In this document: in pieces, positions 25,037 through 32,577 of the stretch | Position numbering within the stretch: position 1 is the first letter of the stretch | Layout of the letters: every line of letters starts with the position of its first letter | Program-made: the position numbers and the translations under genes | NCBI RefSeq assembly: GCF_016714285.1 | Contig: NZ_JADJNN010000003.1 | Span: 62,001 to 126,000, forward strand | Origin: Nannocystis sp. | GTDB taxonomy: Bacteria > Myxococcota_A > Polyangia > Nannocystales > Nannocystaceae | Reading direction: 5' to 3' | DNA length: 64,000 bases | Notes under the pieces: generated by a model | Database searches by the model: none | Told to the model about the DNA's origin: nothing | What the model saw: only the letters and a program-made list of their open reading frames with translations

Positions 25037-26842
25037 GCCGCGGAGGTAGAGCAGCTCGATGCGGAGCGTGGCGCCGAGGGCGATGAGTTGGTTGTGCAGG
25101 GGCTCGTCGGCCTCGGCGACCAGCTGCATGTAGGCGGGGTCGGGCAGGGCGTGCGGGCGCAGGGCGGCGAGCAGGGGTCTGGCGTGGGCGAGGTGGGCGA
25201 CGCGGAACGGGTAGGCGCCGGGGAAGTCGGGGTTGAAGCAGGCGAAGCCGAGGCCGGGGTCGCCGGGGTCGGCGGGGTCGCGCAGGCGCAGCATGACGCG
25301 CCGCTGGGCCCGCTGGGTGGCGAGCTGGCCGGGTGGGAGGTCGAAGGCGGCCTCGATCGCGGCGTCCTCGGCCGGGTCGATCGGACATGTCGTGAGGGAC
25401 AGGTCGGCGCCGGGTAGGGCGTCGACCAGGTCCCACGCGAAGCGGAGGGCGGCGGCGCGGTGGACGGTGCGCAGGCCGACGCCGTGGTACAGGCGCACGG
25501 CGGCGGTGTTGTCCGGCTCGACGTTGAGGCACCAGCGGGTGCAGCCGCGGGCGCGAAGGTGCTTGGCGAGGATCTGCATGACCTCGGTGCCGACGCCGCG
25601 GCCGCGGTGTTCGGGGGCGACGACGAGGTTACGCAGGTAGCCGAGGTCGCGCATGACCTCGAAGTAGGTGTATGCGACGAGCTCGCCGTCCTGCTCGTAG
25701 AACAGGGTGGAGGGGCGCTGGTCGACCTGCCAGGTGGCCTCGGGCGGGACCGGGTCGCCGGTGCCGAGCTCGGTGAAGAGGCGGGCGAAGTTCGGGAAGT
25801 CCGCGGGGGTCGCGGGGCGGGCGTGGAGGGTCATGCGGCCGTGGGGTTCGGGGTCGGGGACGAGGGTGAAGGGGGGGTCGGGTTCGTCGTTGGGGTCGCC
25901 ATCGTCGAGGTCGAGGTCAGGGTCGTCGTCGGGGGCCTCGAGGGCGGGGACCCAGGTGTTGCGCTCGCTCCACCGGAAGGGGGTGGCGAAGGGGGTGACG
26001 AGGCGCTCGTCGGCGTCGTTCCAGGCCGAGCCGCGGTCGTCGAAGACGGTGATGAACTGGACCGGGGTGCGGCGCAGCTTGCGGAGGTGGCTGAGGTCGG
26101 TGCAGGCGGCGACGACGTGCTCGGCGAGCTTGCGGGCGTGGTCGCGGCGCTCGCTGGCCAGGAGGAAGATCAGGAGGTGGCGTTCGGGGGTACGGACGCG
26201 GAAGTCGACGCTCCAGGTGGTCGCGGAGATCCCGGCGATGCGGTCGCCGCGGACGATCGCCAGGGGGCGTGCGGTCAGCGTGGCGCGCAGGTGGGCCTCG
26301 ACCTCGTCGGCGAAGGGCGGGGGCTTGCGCGGGCGGAGGCTCGCGCGCAGGTCGGCGACGCGGAGGCAGGCCTGGGCCAGGCGGGTGAGCGCGCGGGTCA
26401 GCGGCTCGTGCGGGCGGCAGTGGGTGCGCAGTTCGGCGGAGCGCAGCTCGACGCCGAGGTCGGCGCAGACCTCGGCGACGCGCTGCTGCTGGCGCTCGGG
26501 TGGGTCGTGGAACAGGTGGGAACGCAGCCAGCGCAGGGTCTCGCCGAGGTCGCCGAGCAGCGGGGGGTCGCTGTGGCGGAGGACGAAGAGGGTGAGCAGG
26601 TCGCCGTCGGGGAGGGTGAAGGGGGTGGTGACGCGGAGGTGGGGGCCGTGCTCGCGGGCGCTGAAGATCGGGGCGGCGAGGGCGGTGCGGAGGTCGGGGG
26701 GTTGGCTGGCCTCGGGGGCAGGTTGGCTGTCCGATGGGACAGGTTGAATGTCCGTGGGGACAGCTTGTTGTGAGATGTCCTCGGGGACATGTTGTCTGTC
26801 CGAAGGGACATGTGGGCTGGCCTCGGGGACAGGTTCGGTCAC
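25025..26842 (-). CDS. DUF1828-like protein fused to GNAT acetyltransferase
   Basis: A 605-residue multi-domain protein. Residues 1-47 are a repeat-derived tail (VPEASPH, VPSDRQH, VPTDIQP, VPSDSQP, APEASQP). About 50-290 resemble DUF1828/1829 sequences (TPFTLPDGDLLTLFVLR, LGDLGETLRWLRSHL). After an acidic linker (EAPDDDPDLDLDDGD) a GNAT domain with the acetyl-CoA loop VVAPEHRGRGVGTEVM starts about 350. A further helical domain ends the protein. GNAT function suggests modification of a protein or metabolite; the target is unknown. It overlaps the previous gene by four bases, so the pair is co-translated. A regulatory or toxin-antitoxin role would be inference only. Confidence 0.72.
   Translation of the reverse strand: MTEPVPEASPHVPSDRQHVPEDISQQAVPTDIQPVPSDSQPAPEASQPPDLRTALAAPIFSAREHGPHLRVTTPFTLPDGDLLTLFVLRHSDPPLLGDLGETLRWLRSHLFHDPPERQQQRVAEVCADLGVELRSAELRTHCRPHEPLTRALTRLAQACLRVADLRASLRPRKPPPFADEVEAHLRATLTARPLAIVRGDRIAGISATTWSVDFRVRTPERHLLIFLLASERRDHARKLAEHVVAACTDLSHLRKLRRTPVQFITVFDDRGSAWNDADERLVTPFATPFRWSERNTWVPALEAPDDDPDLDLDDGDPNDEPDPPFTLVPDPEPHGRMTLHARPATPADFPNFARLFTELGTGDPVPPEATWQVDQRPSTLFYEQDGELVAYTYFEVMRDLGYLRNLVVAPEHRGRGVGTEVMQILAKHLRARGCTRWCLNVEPDNTAAVRLYHGVGLRTVHRAAALRFAWDLVDALPGADLSLTTCPIDPAEDAAIEAAFDLPPGQLATQRAQRRVMLRLRDPADPGDPGLGFACFNPDFPGAYPFRVAHLAHARPLLAALRPHALPDPAYMQLVAEADEPLHNQLIALGATLRIELLYLRGDLP
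26704..26833. repeat. Palindrome array inside a coding region, 21-base spacing
   Basis: Six copies follow in the first 130 coding bases, e.g. GGCTGTCC-GAT-GGGACAGGT at 26725-26744 and GAATGTCC-GTG-GGGACAGCT at 26746-26765. The first three are 21 bases apart, giving a seven-residue repeat in the N-terminal tail (VPSDSQP, VPTDIQP and similar). Confidence 0.85.
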
Positions 26843-27288
26843 AGGAGGGTCTCCTGTGCCGGAGGTGGGTCGCTGAGCTGGCCGTCGTGGGTGAGGCGGG
26901 CGAGGCGACAGAACAGCTGCCAGGCGGCGTGGAGGTCGGCGGGGTGGTGTGGTGTTGGGGTCTCGGCGAGGCGGTCGCGGTGGCCGGGTTGCCAGCGGTG
27001 GAGGTGGAGCTCGCCGGTGCTGCGGCCGTCCGGGCCGAGGTGGGTGTGGCCGAGGTCGAGGGCGAGGATGCGGCCGACGCCGCGGAGTACGAGGGCGAAG
27101 CGGAGGGAGCCGGCGGCGGGGCAGCGCTGGCCGCGGACGACGAGCTCGCCGGTGCTGGAGCGGACGGGGGCGACGAAGTCGTGGCCGCCGGCGTCGTCGG
27201 TTCGCCAGTGGAGGTCGCCGACGACGTGCTTGTGGTGGTCGGCGAGGAGCTGTGCGACCTCGAGGTCGGCGGTGAGCGGGCCGGGCAT
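26839..27288 (-). CDS. Small protein, possibly DUF6978-like
   Basis: A 149-residue protein, no signal or membrane segment. The pattern FALVLRGVGRILALDLGHTHLGPDG, then ELHLHRW, then helix AAWQLFCRLARL recalls DUF6978-type proteins (an alpha/beta body with a HxH-like motif near the end), which I recall beside DUF1828 genes. That recollection is not verified here. It starts two bases from the permease stop and overlaps the next gene by four bases, forming one transcription unit with the ABC transporter. Confidence 0.6.
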   Translation of the reverse strand: MPGPLTADLEVAQLLADHHKHVVGDLHWRTDDAGGHDFVAPVRSSTGELVVRGQRCPAAGSLRFALVLRGVGRILALDLGHTHLGPDGRSTGELHLHRWQPGHRDRLAETPTPHHPADLHAAWQLFCRLARLTHDGQLSDPPPAQETLL

Positions 27289-27290
27289 GG

Positions 27291-28076
27291 TCAGGCCTCG
27301 TGTTCGCGGCCGCGCCAGCGGCGGAGGACGAGCTCGCCGAGCAGGGAGACGGCGGCGAAGAGGAGCAGGCCGAGGAGGGTGCAGGCGAAGATCGCGGCGA
27401 ACAGGTCGGCGGTCTTGAGGCGGCCGGAGTTCTGGACGATGAGGTAGCCGAGGCCGTAGCCGGCGGCGCCGTAGCCGGCGAAGAACTCGCCGACGATGGC
27501 GCCGATGACGGCGAGGCCGCTCGAGATCTTGGCGCCGGTGACGAGGTAGGGGACGGCGCCGGGGAGGCGCAGCTTGAGCAGGACCTGGAGGCGCGAGGCG
27601 TCGCGCATGGCGAAGAGCTCGAGGTATTGCGGGTCGACGCGGGTGAGGCCGGTGGTGCCGTTGGTGATCACGGGGAACAGGCTGATCATGACGGCGACGA
27701 GGACGACGCTGGTGAGGCCGGTGCCGAACCAGATGACGATCAGCGGGGCCACGGCGACGATCGGGACGGTCTGCAGGAAGATCGCGTAGGGGTAGAGGCT
27801 GCGGGCGAGGGCGCGTGACTGTGAGAAGGCGACGGCGATCGCGGTGCCGAGGACGAGGCTGATGACGAGGCCGAGGAGGGCGGCGAGGGCGGTGAGGGCG
27901 GTGCCGGTGGCGAGGGCGCTGGCTTCGGCGATCGCGGCGGCGGCGATCCGCGTCGGGGCCGGGATGAGGTAGGCCGGCGGCGTGAGCAGCACGCACAGCA
28001 GCTGCCACGCGAGGAGGAAGCCGGCGAACAGCAGCAGCGGCGGCCACAGGCGGGTCCACAGGGGCTCGCGGGTCAT
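27291..28076 (-). CDS. ABC importer permease (SsuC/TauC type)
   Basis: A 261-residue membrane protein with six likely spans. The EAA loop near residues 150-170 (LELFAMRDASRLQVLLKLRLPGAVPYL) contacts the ATPase. The family imports sulfonates, nitrate, taurine or thiamine precursors; without a binding-protein gene the substrate is open. A binding protein is not found in this window. It follows the ATPase gene after a repeat-filled 94-base gap and precedes the DUF6978-like gene by two bases. Confidence 0.85.
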   Translation of the reverse strand: MTREPLWTRLWPPLLLFAGFLLAWQLLCVLLTPPAYLIPAPTRIAAAAIAEASALATGTALTALAALLGLVISLVLGTAIAVAFSQSRALARSLYPYAIFLQTVPIVAVAPLIVIWFGTGLTSVVLVAVMISLFPVITNGTTGLTRVDPQYLELFAMRDASRLQVLLKLRLPGAVPYLVTGAKISSGLAVIGAIVGEFFAGYGAAGYGLGYLIVQNSGRLKTADLFAAIFACTLLGLLLFAAVSLLGELVLRRWRGREHEA

Positions 28077-28170
28077 GCGGACTCCCAGGACTGGCGGGGG
28101 ACGCGGGCGCGGGTCATGCGGGGTCCTGGACGCGGGCGCGGGTCATACGGGCCGCGGAGGGGTTCGCGGG
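28077..28170. repeat. Imperfect direct repeats around the permease start codon
   Basis: The motif GCGGGTCATGCGG...CCTGGACGCGGGC occurs about four times from 28065 to 28195 (one copy reads ATACGG). On the minus strand it contains the permease start codon and codons at the end of the ATPase gene, so tandem duplication has copied the junction of the two genes. This leaves extra in-frame ATG candidates. Confidence 0.7.
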
Positions 28171-29043
28171 TCATGCGGACTCCTGGACGCGGGCGCGGAG
28201 GGTGGCGAGCTGGGCGGCGAACTCGGGGGTGTGCTGGAGGCCCGGGGGGCGCGGGCGTGGGAGCTCGATCGCTTGCTGGTGGATGACGCGGCCGGGGCGG
28301 GGCGACAGGACCAGGACGCGGTCGGCGAGGAGGACGGCCTCGGCGAGGTTGTGGGTGACGGCGAGGGCGGCGAAGCGGTCGCGCTGCCACAGGCGGAGGA
28401 GCTCGTCGTCGAGGCGTTCGCGGGTGAGCTCGTCGAGGGCGCCGAAGGGTTCGTCGAGGAGGAGGAGCTCGGGGCGGGTGACGAGGGCGCGGGCCAGGGA
28501 GGCGCGCATGCGCATGCCGCCGGAGAGCTGGTCGGGGTGGACCTCGGCGAAGTCGGCGAGGCCGACGAGGGTGAGGGCGCGGTCGACCTCGGCGCGGTGA
28601 TCGAGGGTGGTGCTGCGCGAGCGGCCGAGCTCGAGCGGGAGGGCGACGTTGTCGCGGACGCTGCGCCAGGGGAGCAGGGTGGGGTCCTGGAACACGAAGG
28701 CGGCGCGGGCCCAGCGGGTGCGGGCGTGTGCGGGGGTGAGGCCGGCGACGCGGAGCTCGCCGCGCGAGGTGGGCGTGAGGCCGGCGATGGCGCGGAGGAG
28801 GGAGGACTTGCCGGAGCCGGAGGGTCCGACGATCGCCACGAACTCGCCGGCGTGGAGCTCGAGCGCCACGCCGGCGAGGGCGAGCAGGCCGCCCGGGTAG
28901 CGCAGGTCGAGGTCGCGGGCGCGGACCAGCGGGGTGGGCTGCGGGTCTTGTGGTGGCCCGTGTGGCGGCTGCGGGTCTCGTTGCGGGTCTTGTCGCGGGT
29001 CTTGTCGCCCGTTGGCCGCGTCGGTGGTGGTCGCTGCGGACAC
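28171..29043 (-). CDS. ABC importer ATPase (SsuB/TauB type)
   Basis: A 290-residue ATP-binding subunit. Walker A is GPSGSGKS (73-80), Q-loop FVFQDPTLLPW, signature LSGGM and Walker B LLLLDEPFGA, then a His in VTHNLAEA. All match nitrate/sulfonate/taurine-type ATPases. The first 38 residues (DPRQDPQRDPQPP and similar) are repeat-like and not conserved; an alternative start inside would remove them. It heads the operon with the permease. Confidence 0.88.
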   Translation of the reverse strand: MSAATTTDAANGRQDPRQDPQRDPQPPHGPPQDPQPTPLVRARDLDLRYPGGLLALAGVALELHAGEFVAIVGPSGSGKSSLLRAIAGLTPTSRGELRVAGLTPAHARTRWARAAFVFQDPTLLPWRSVRDNVALPLELGRSRSTTLDHRAEVDRALTLVGLADFAEVHPDQLSGGMRMRASLARALVTRPELLLLDEPFGALDELTRERLDDELLRLWQRDRFAALAVTHNLAEAVLLADRVLVLSPRPGRVIHQQAIELPRPRPPGLQHTPEFAAQLATLRARVQESA

Positions 29044-29083
29044 CGCGGCGGGAAGCTATCACGCTTCGCGGCAGGGCGGCGCG

Positions 29084-29629
29084 TCAGCGACAGAGCTGGA
29101 CGGGCGAGGAGACGTGGTTGTTGGGGTTGGTGACGGTGATGATGCGGCAGCTGTTGTTGGGGAAGCCGCCGCTGACGTTGGCCCGGATCTGGGTGCCGGA
29201 GACGTCGTAGGAGAGGGCGTAGGGGCCGTAGCTCTGGACGCTGTTGGGCACCTGCAGGCGGACCGTCGCGCCGGGCAGGACGATGAAGGAGCTCGCGGCC
29301 TGCATGTACAGGATCGGGTTGCTCTGGGCGTTGACCTGGACGTAGGGCCCGAGGACCACGGGGGTGTAGGTGGAGGGGTCGTTCGCCGGCGGCGGCGGGC
29401 AGAAGAAGCAGCCGCCCGGGGTCGCGGCGTCGTCGCTGAGATCGCCGACGGCCTCGGGGCGCGCGTCATCGTCGGCGAGCTCGGCCTCGATCTGGGCCCG
29501 GATCTCCGGGTCGAGATCGTCGTCGGCGAGGGCCGCGATATCATGGGCCCGGGCCTCGGGATCGGCGTCACAGCCGATCGTGAGGGTCAACGCGATCACA
29601 CTCGTCGCAATGTGCTTCGACATCATCAT
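29084..29629 (-). CDS. Lipoprotein, unknown function
   Basis: A 181-residue protein. The signal MMMSKHIATSVIALTLTIGC ends in a lipobox Cys near residue 20. A short acidic helical region (residues about 25-60, many D/A/E) is followed by a C-terminal beta-rich domain (YVQVNAQSNPILYMQAASSF, TVRLQVPNSVQSYGP) with Cys pairs. Three tandem ATGs (29629, 29626, 29623) are possible starts. Function unknown. Confidence 0.7.
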   Translation of the reverse strand: MMMSKHIATSVIALTLTIGCDADPEARAHDIAALADDDLDPEIRAQIEAELADDDARPEAVGDLSDDAATPGGCFFCPPPPANDPSTYTPVVLGPYVQVNAQSNPILYMQAASSFIVLPGATVRLQVPNSVQSYGPYALSYDVSGTQIRANVSGGFPNNSCRIITVTNPNNHVSSPVQLCR

Positions 29630-29799
29630 GCATCTCGCTTGGCTGTCACTGTCAGGGTCCGGAGCGCCGCACATCCGCGTGCCCGGTCGGCGGCTGTACG
29701 GGGCGACCCCCGGCGTGGATCGGTGGCGATGCATCGATCAGCGATCAGCGATCGTCGGGGCGGGCGCGATCGCGCGAGTAGAGGCGGTATCCTTGCGGA

Positions 29800-31713
29800 A
29801 TGGTGCGTCCGGCTCGTGGTGTCGTGTTTGTGTCGCTGCTCCTCGCTGGTTGCGGTGAGGTGGCCTCGCCGGGGACCCCGGTCGCGGCGCCCGCGAAGAC
29901 GGCGGCGGTGAAGGCGGAGCCGGTGAAGGCGGAGCCGGGCGAGGCGACGAAGGGGGAGGCGACGAAGGCGGTGGCGACGAAGGGGGAGGCGCCACCGATG
30001 GAGCTGAGGGAGGCGGAGCCAGAGCGGGAGGCGGAGCCGGCCGAGGCGGTGGAGGCGGTGGCCAGCGAGTTTCATCTGGCGGCGTATCGCGACGGGCGGC
30101 TCGGGCTGTATCCGATGAGCAACGGGGTGCTGCTGGTGGTCGGGGCGCAGGCGATCGCGGAGTCGGCGGGCGGAGAGCCGCTGTCGCGGCGGCCGGGCAT
30201 GACCTGGGGCTTCCTCGATCCAGGCGAGCTGTACCTGACGGACTGGCACACGGGCACGGTCGGCGGGCGCTGGCCGGAGAGCACGTGGATCAGCGCGTAC
30301 TTCTCGGGGCAGCGCTGGGACAGTCAATTTTACGTGTACTACCGCAAGGGCGAGCGCTGGCAACGCAAGGCCAACGTGGAGGGGATCCTTCAGTGGTACT
30401 ACAGCGGCTTCGCGGCGTGGACGGACGGGCAGACGCTGGCGCTGCGGGTGCAGTCGCTGGACCCGCGGGTGCTGGCGAAGTACGGCAGCGGCGAGGAGGT
30501 GCCGGCGGCGGCGCAGAAGCGGCACGACGCGGCGCTGGCCGCTGCGAGGCCCCGCTTCGATGTGCTCGACGCCAGGCCGGGTAGCGCGGCGCCGCCGAGC
30601 TTTCCGGCGGGGTCGACAGCGCGGGCCTTCACGGCGCGGGTGAGCGGGGAGATCGACGCGGTGGTGAAGGATGAGCAGGGCACGCTGACGCTGCTGCGCT
30701 GGGCGAAGGGGGCGAGCGAGCCGCAGCGCTCGCCGCTGCCGATGGCGGAGCACAGCCTGCCCGGCGAGTACGCGACGCTGCAGCTGGTCGCGCATCCGGA
30801 CGGCGGGCTGTGGATCGCGGCGCCGCTGGCGGAGGGGTCGTACCTGGCGCGCTTCGACGGCGAGGCGTGGAGCCTGCGCTCGCTGCCGACGAAGGAGCCG
30901 CTGCGCTCGCTGGCGGCCGGCGACGACGGGGTGCTGTGGGCGGTGACGAGTCCAGAGCGCTACCGCTACGAGGGCGAGGCCGCGGACCAGGGGCATCTGT
31001 GGCGCAGCAGCGACGGCGAGAAGTGGCGCAAGGTGGCGTTGCCGACGGTGCAGTTCGCGGATATGGCGGAGAAGCACTGGGAGTACTTCACGGCGGAGTC
31101 GGACTACAGCGAGGTGTACGGCGACGCGGAGGCGGCGGCGCAGCGGCACCGGGTCGCGCCGAATCAGGTGTGGTCGGGCGACGGGGAGGTGTGGGTGGCG
31201 GGCGTGACCGGGGCGGGGCGGCGGCTGGGGGCCACGGAGTACTCGCGCGAGGTGGTGCTGCGGACGCGGGCGGTGGCGACGCCGCTGGGGTTGCCGTCGG
31301 ACGACATGTTGCGGCTGGAGCTGCTGGATGAGCGGGCGGCGAAGGACTTCGGCTTCGGCGAGGAGGAGATGTGCGGGCCGGGGCTGGTGACCACGTTCAT
31401 GAGCTTGCCCGCGGACGCGCCGAAGGACGGGCCGATACCGGTGGTGGAGAAGCTGCTGCGCGAGCATCCGGAGCTGGCGCTCGAGTTCTCGGAGATCTGG
31501 GAGGCGCGGCACCGGGGGCGGCGGGTGGTGGCGTTTGTCGCGGGGAACCTCGAGAAGGCGCGGGTGGCGACGGTGCTGGGGCTGCTGAACGCGGAGGTGC
31601 CGGAGAAGCGGAGCTTCGTGTGTACCCAGCCGATCGTGGTGCGGCCGCTGTACCGCTTCGCGGAGCTGGCGGAGATGGGGCGGGCGTACCGGGCGGCTCA
31701 CCCGGCGCCGTGA
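29800..31713 (+). CDS. Lipoprotein with Lys/Glu-rich linker and repeat-rich domain, unknown
   Basis: A 637-residue protein. The signal MVRPARGVVFVSLLLAGC ends in a lipobox Cys near 18. Residues 32-85 are an A/K/E linker (KAEPVKAEP, ATKGEATKA). Residues 90-630 show repeated beta-type motifs (GGLWIAAPL, GVLWAVTSPER, HLWRSSDGEKWRKV) reminiscent of a beta-propeller or sorting-type surface domain. A late stretch with Cys (CGPGL, CTQP) follows. No enzymatic residues were seen. Probably cell-surface exposed. Confidence 0.7.
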   Translation: MVRPARGVVFVSLLLAGCGEVASPGTPVAAPAKTAAVKAEPVKAEPGEATKGEATKAVATKGEAPPMELREAEPEREAEPAEAVEAVASEFHLAAYRDGRLGLYPMSNGVLLVVGAQAIAESAGGEPLSRRPGMTWGFLDPGELYLTDWHTGTVGGRWPESTWISAYFSGQRWDSQFYVYYRKGERWQRKANVEGILQWYYSGFAAWTDGQTLALRVQSLDPRVLAKYGSGEEVPAAAQKRHDAALAAARPRFDVLDARPGSAAPPSFPAGSTARAFTARVSGEIDAVVKDEQGTLTLLRWAKGASEPQRSPLPMAEHSLPGEYATLQLVAHPDGGLWIAAPLAEGSYLARFDGEAWSLRSLPTKEPLRSLAAGDDGVLWAVTSPERYRYEGEAADQGHLWRSSDGEKWRKVALPTVQFADMAEKHWEYFTAESDYSEVYGDAEAAAQRHRVAPNQVWSGDGEVWVAGVTGAGRRLGATEYSREVVLRTRAVATPLGLPSDDMLRLELLDERAAKDFGFGEEEMCGPGLVTTFMSLPADAPKDGPIPVVEKLLREHPELALEFSEIWEARHRGRRVVAFVAGNLEKARVATVLGLLNAEVPEKRSFVCTQPIVVRPLYRFAELAEMGRAYRAAHPAP

Positions 31714-31865
31714 CGCGGGGCTGCGCGAGCGCACGACGGGGGCGCTTCGCGGCGGCCTTGGGCGGCATGACGCCGTGGCGGCGTCGCTGTGGCCGGGCGG
31801 TGATGTTCAGTGGTGTGGTGAAATGGATTGACAGATATTCGGGGGCGCGCGAGGAGGAGCTTGCG

Positions 31866-32291
31866 ATGGCGAACCAGGACCACATCCAGAGCAACGCGGC
31901 GGCGCTGCGCGCCATGGCGATGAGCTACCCCGGGGCGTACGAGGAGTTTCCGTGGGGCGAGGTGGCGGTGAAGGTGAACGGCAAGGCCTTCATGTTCATG
32001 CACGCGGGGGGCGGACAGCTGTCGATGTCGTGCAAGCTGCCGCGCTCGCACGAGGTGGCGCAGATGCTGCCTTTCGCGTCGCCGACGGGGTACGGGCTCG
32101 GCAAGAGCGGGTGGGTGACTTCGCGTTTCGGGCCGCGCGACGAGGCGCCGCTCGAGCTGCTGCGGGAGTGGGTGGACGAGAGCTACCGGGCGATCGCGCC
32201 GAAGAAGCTCGTGGCGGAGCTCGGCGCGAGCGGGCAGGGGGCGGGGGGGGGGCGGCGAAGGTGGCGAAGGTGGCGAAGGTGGCGAAGGTGA
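31866..32291 (+). CDS. MmcQ/YjbR family DNA-binding-like protein, frame broken before its tail
   Basis: Residues 1-118 form a YjbR/MmcQ domain (AMSYPGAYEEFPWGEVAVKVNGKAFMF, LPRSHEVAQ, SPTGYGLGKSGWVTSRF and ELLREWVDESYR). After GASGQGAGGG the frame ends in an Arg/Trp run (RRRWRRWRR), which is not natural. A run of ten G (32243-32252) lies exactly at this change; one more G would continue into a 66-residue Lys/Val/Ala tail like that of histone H1-type proteins. The start ATG has AGGAGG about six bases upstream (GAGGAGGAGCTTGCG). As read, the protein is 141 residues. Confidence 0.85.
   Translation: MANQDHIQSNAAALRAMAMSYPGAYEEFPWGEVAVKVNGKAFMFMHAGGGQLSMSCKLPRSHEVAQMLPFASPTGYGLGKSGWVTSRFGPRDEAPLELLREWVDESYRAIAPKKLVAELGASGQGAGGGRRRWRRWRRWRR
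32243..32252. repeat. G10 homopolymer tract at a frame break
   Basis: Ten consecutive G, preceded by a separate G5 run, at the junction between the YjbR domain and the lysine-rich tail. Eleven G (or eight) would restore a continuous frame. Confidence 0.9.
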
Positions 32292-32449
32292 AGGTGAAGA
32301 AGAAGGTGGTGAAGGTGGCGGTGAAGAAGAAGGTGGCGAAGGTGGCGGTGAAGAAGAAGGTGGCGGTGAAGAAGAAGGTGGCGAAGGTGGCGGTGAAGAA
32401 GAAGGCGGCGGTGAAGAAGAAGGTGGCGAAGGCGGTGAGGCGGGGTTGA
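32253..32449 (+). pseudogene. Out-of-frame histone-H1-like lysine-rich tail of the MmcQ/YjbR gene
   Basis: In the +1-shifted frame the sequence encodes AAKVAKVAKVAKVKVKKK and further VAVKKKVAK-type units, ending in a TGA at 32447. About half the residues are Lys or Val. Tails of this kind bind DNA non-specifically in other myxobacterial proteins. It follows directly from the G10 tract and has no start codon of its own. Confidence 0.75.
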
Positions 32450-32577
32450 TGGCAGTTTGTGTGGGGTGCGTTACGCGGGCTGTTGCGCGTGCATGAATGT
32501 GGGTTGTGGCGGGGCGTTGAGGGATTGTGCTGAGGGCTGGATAGGGCGTTGGTGGCTGCTATGCTGGCCGTCGCGTC

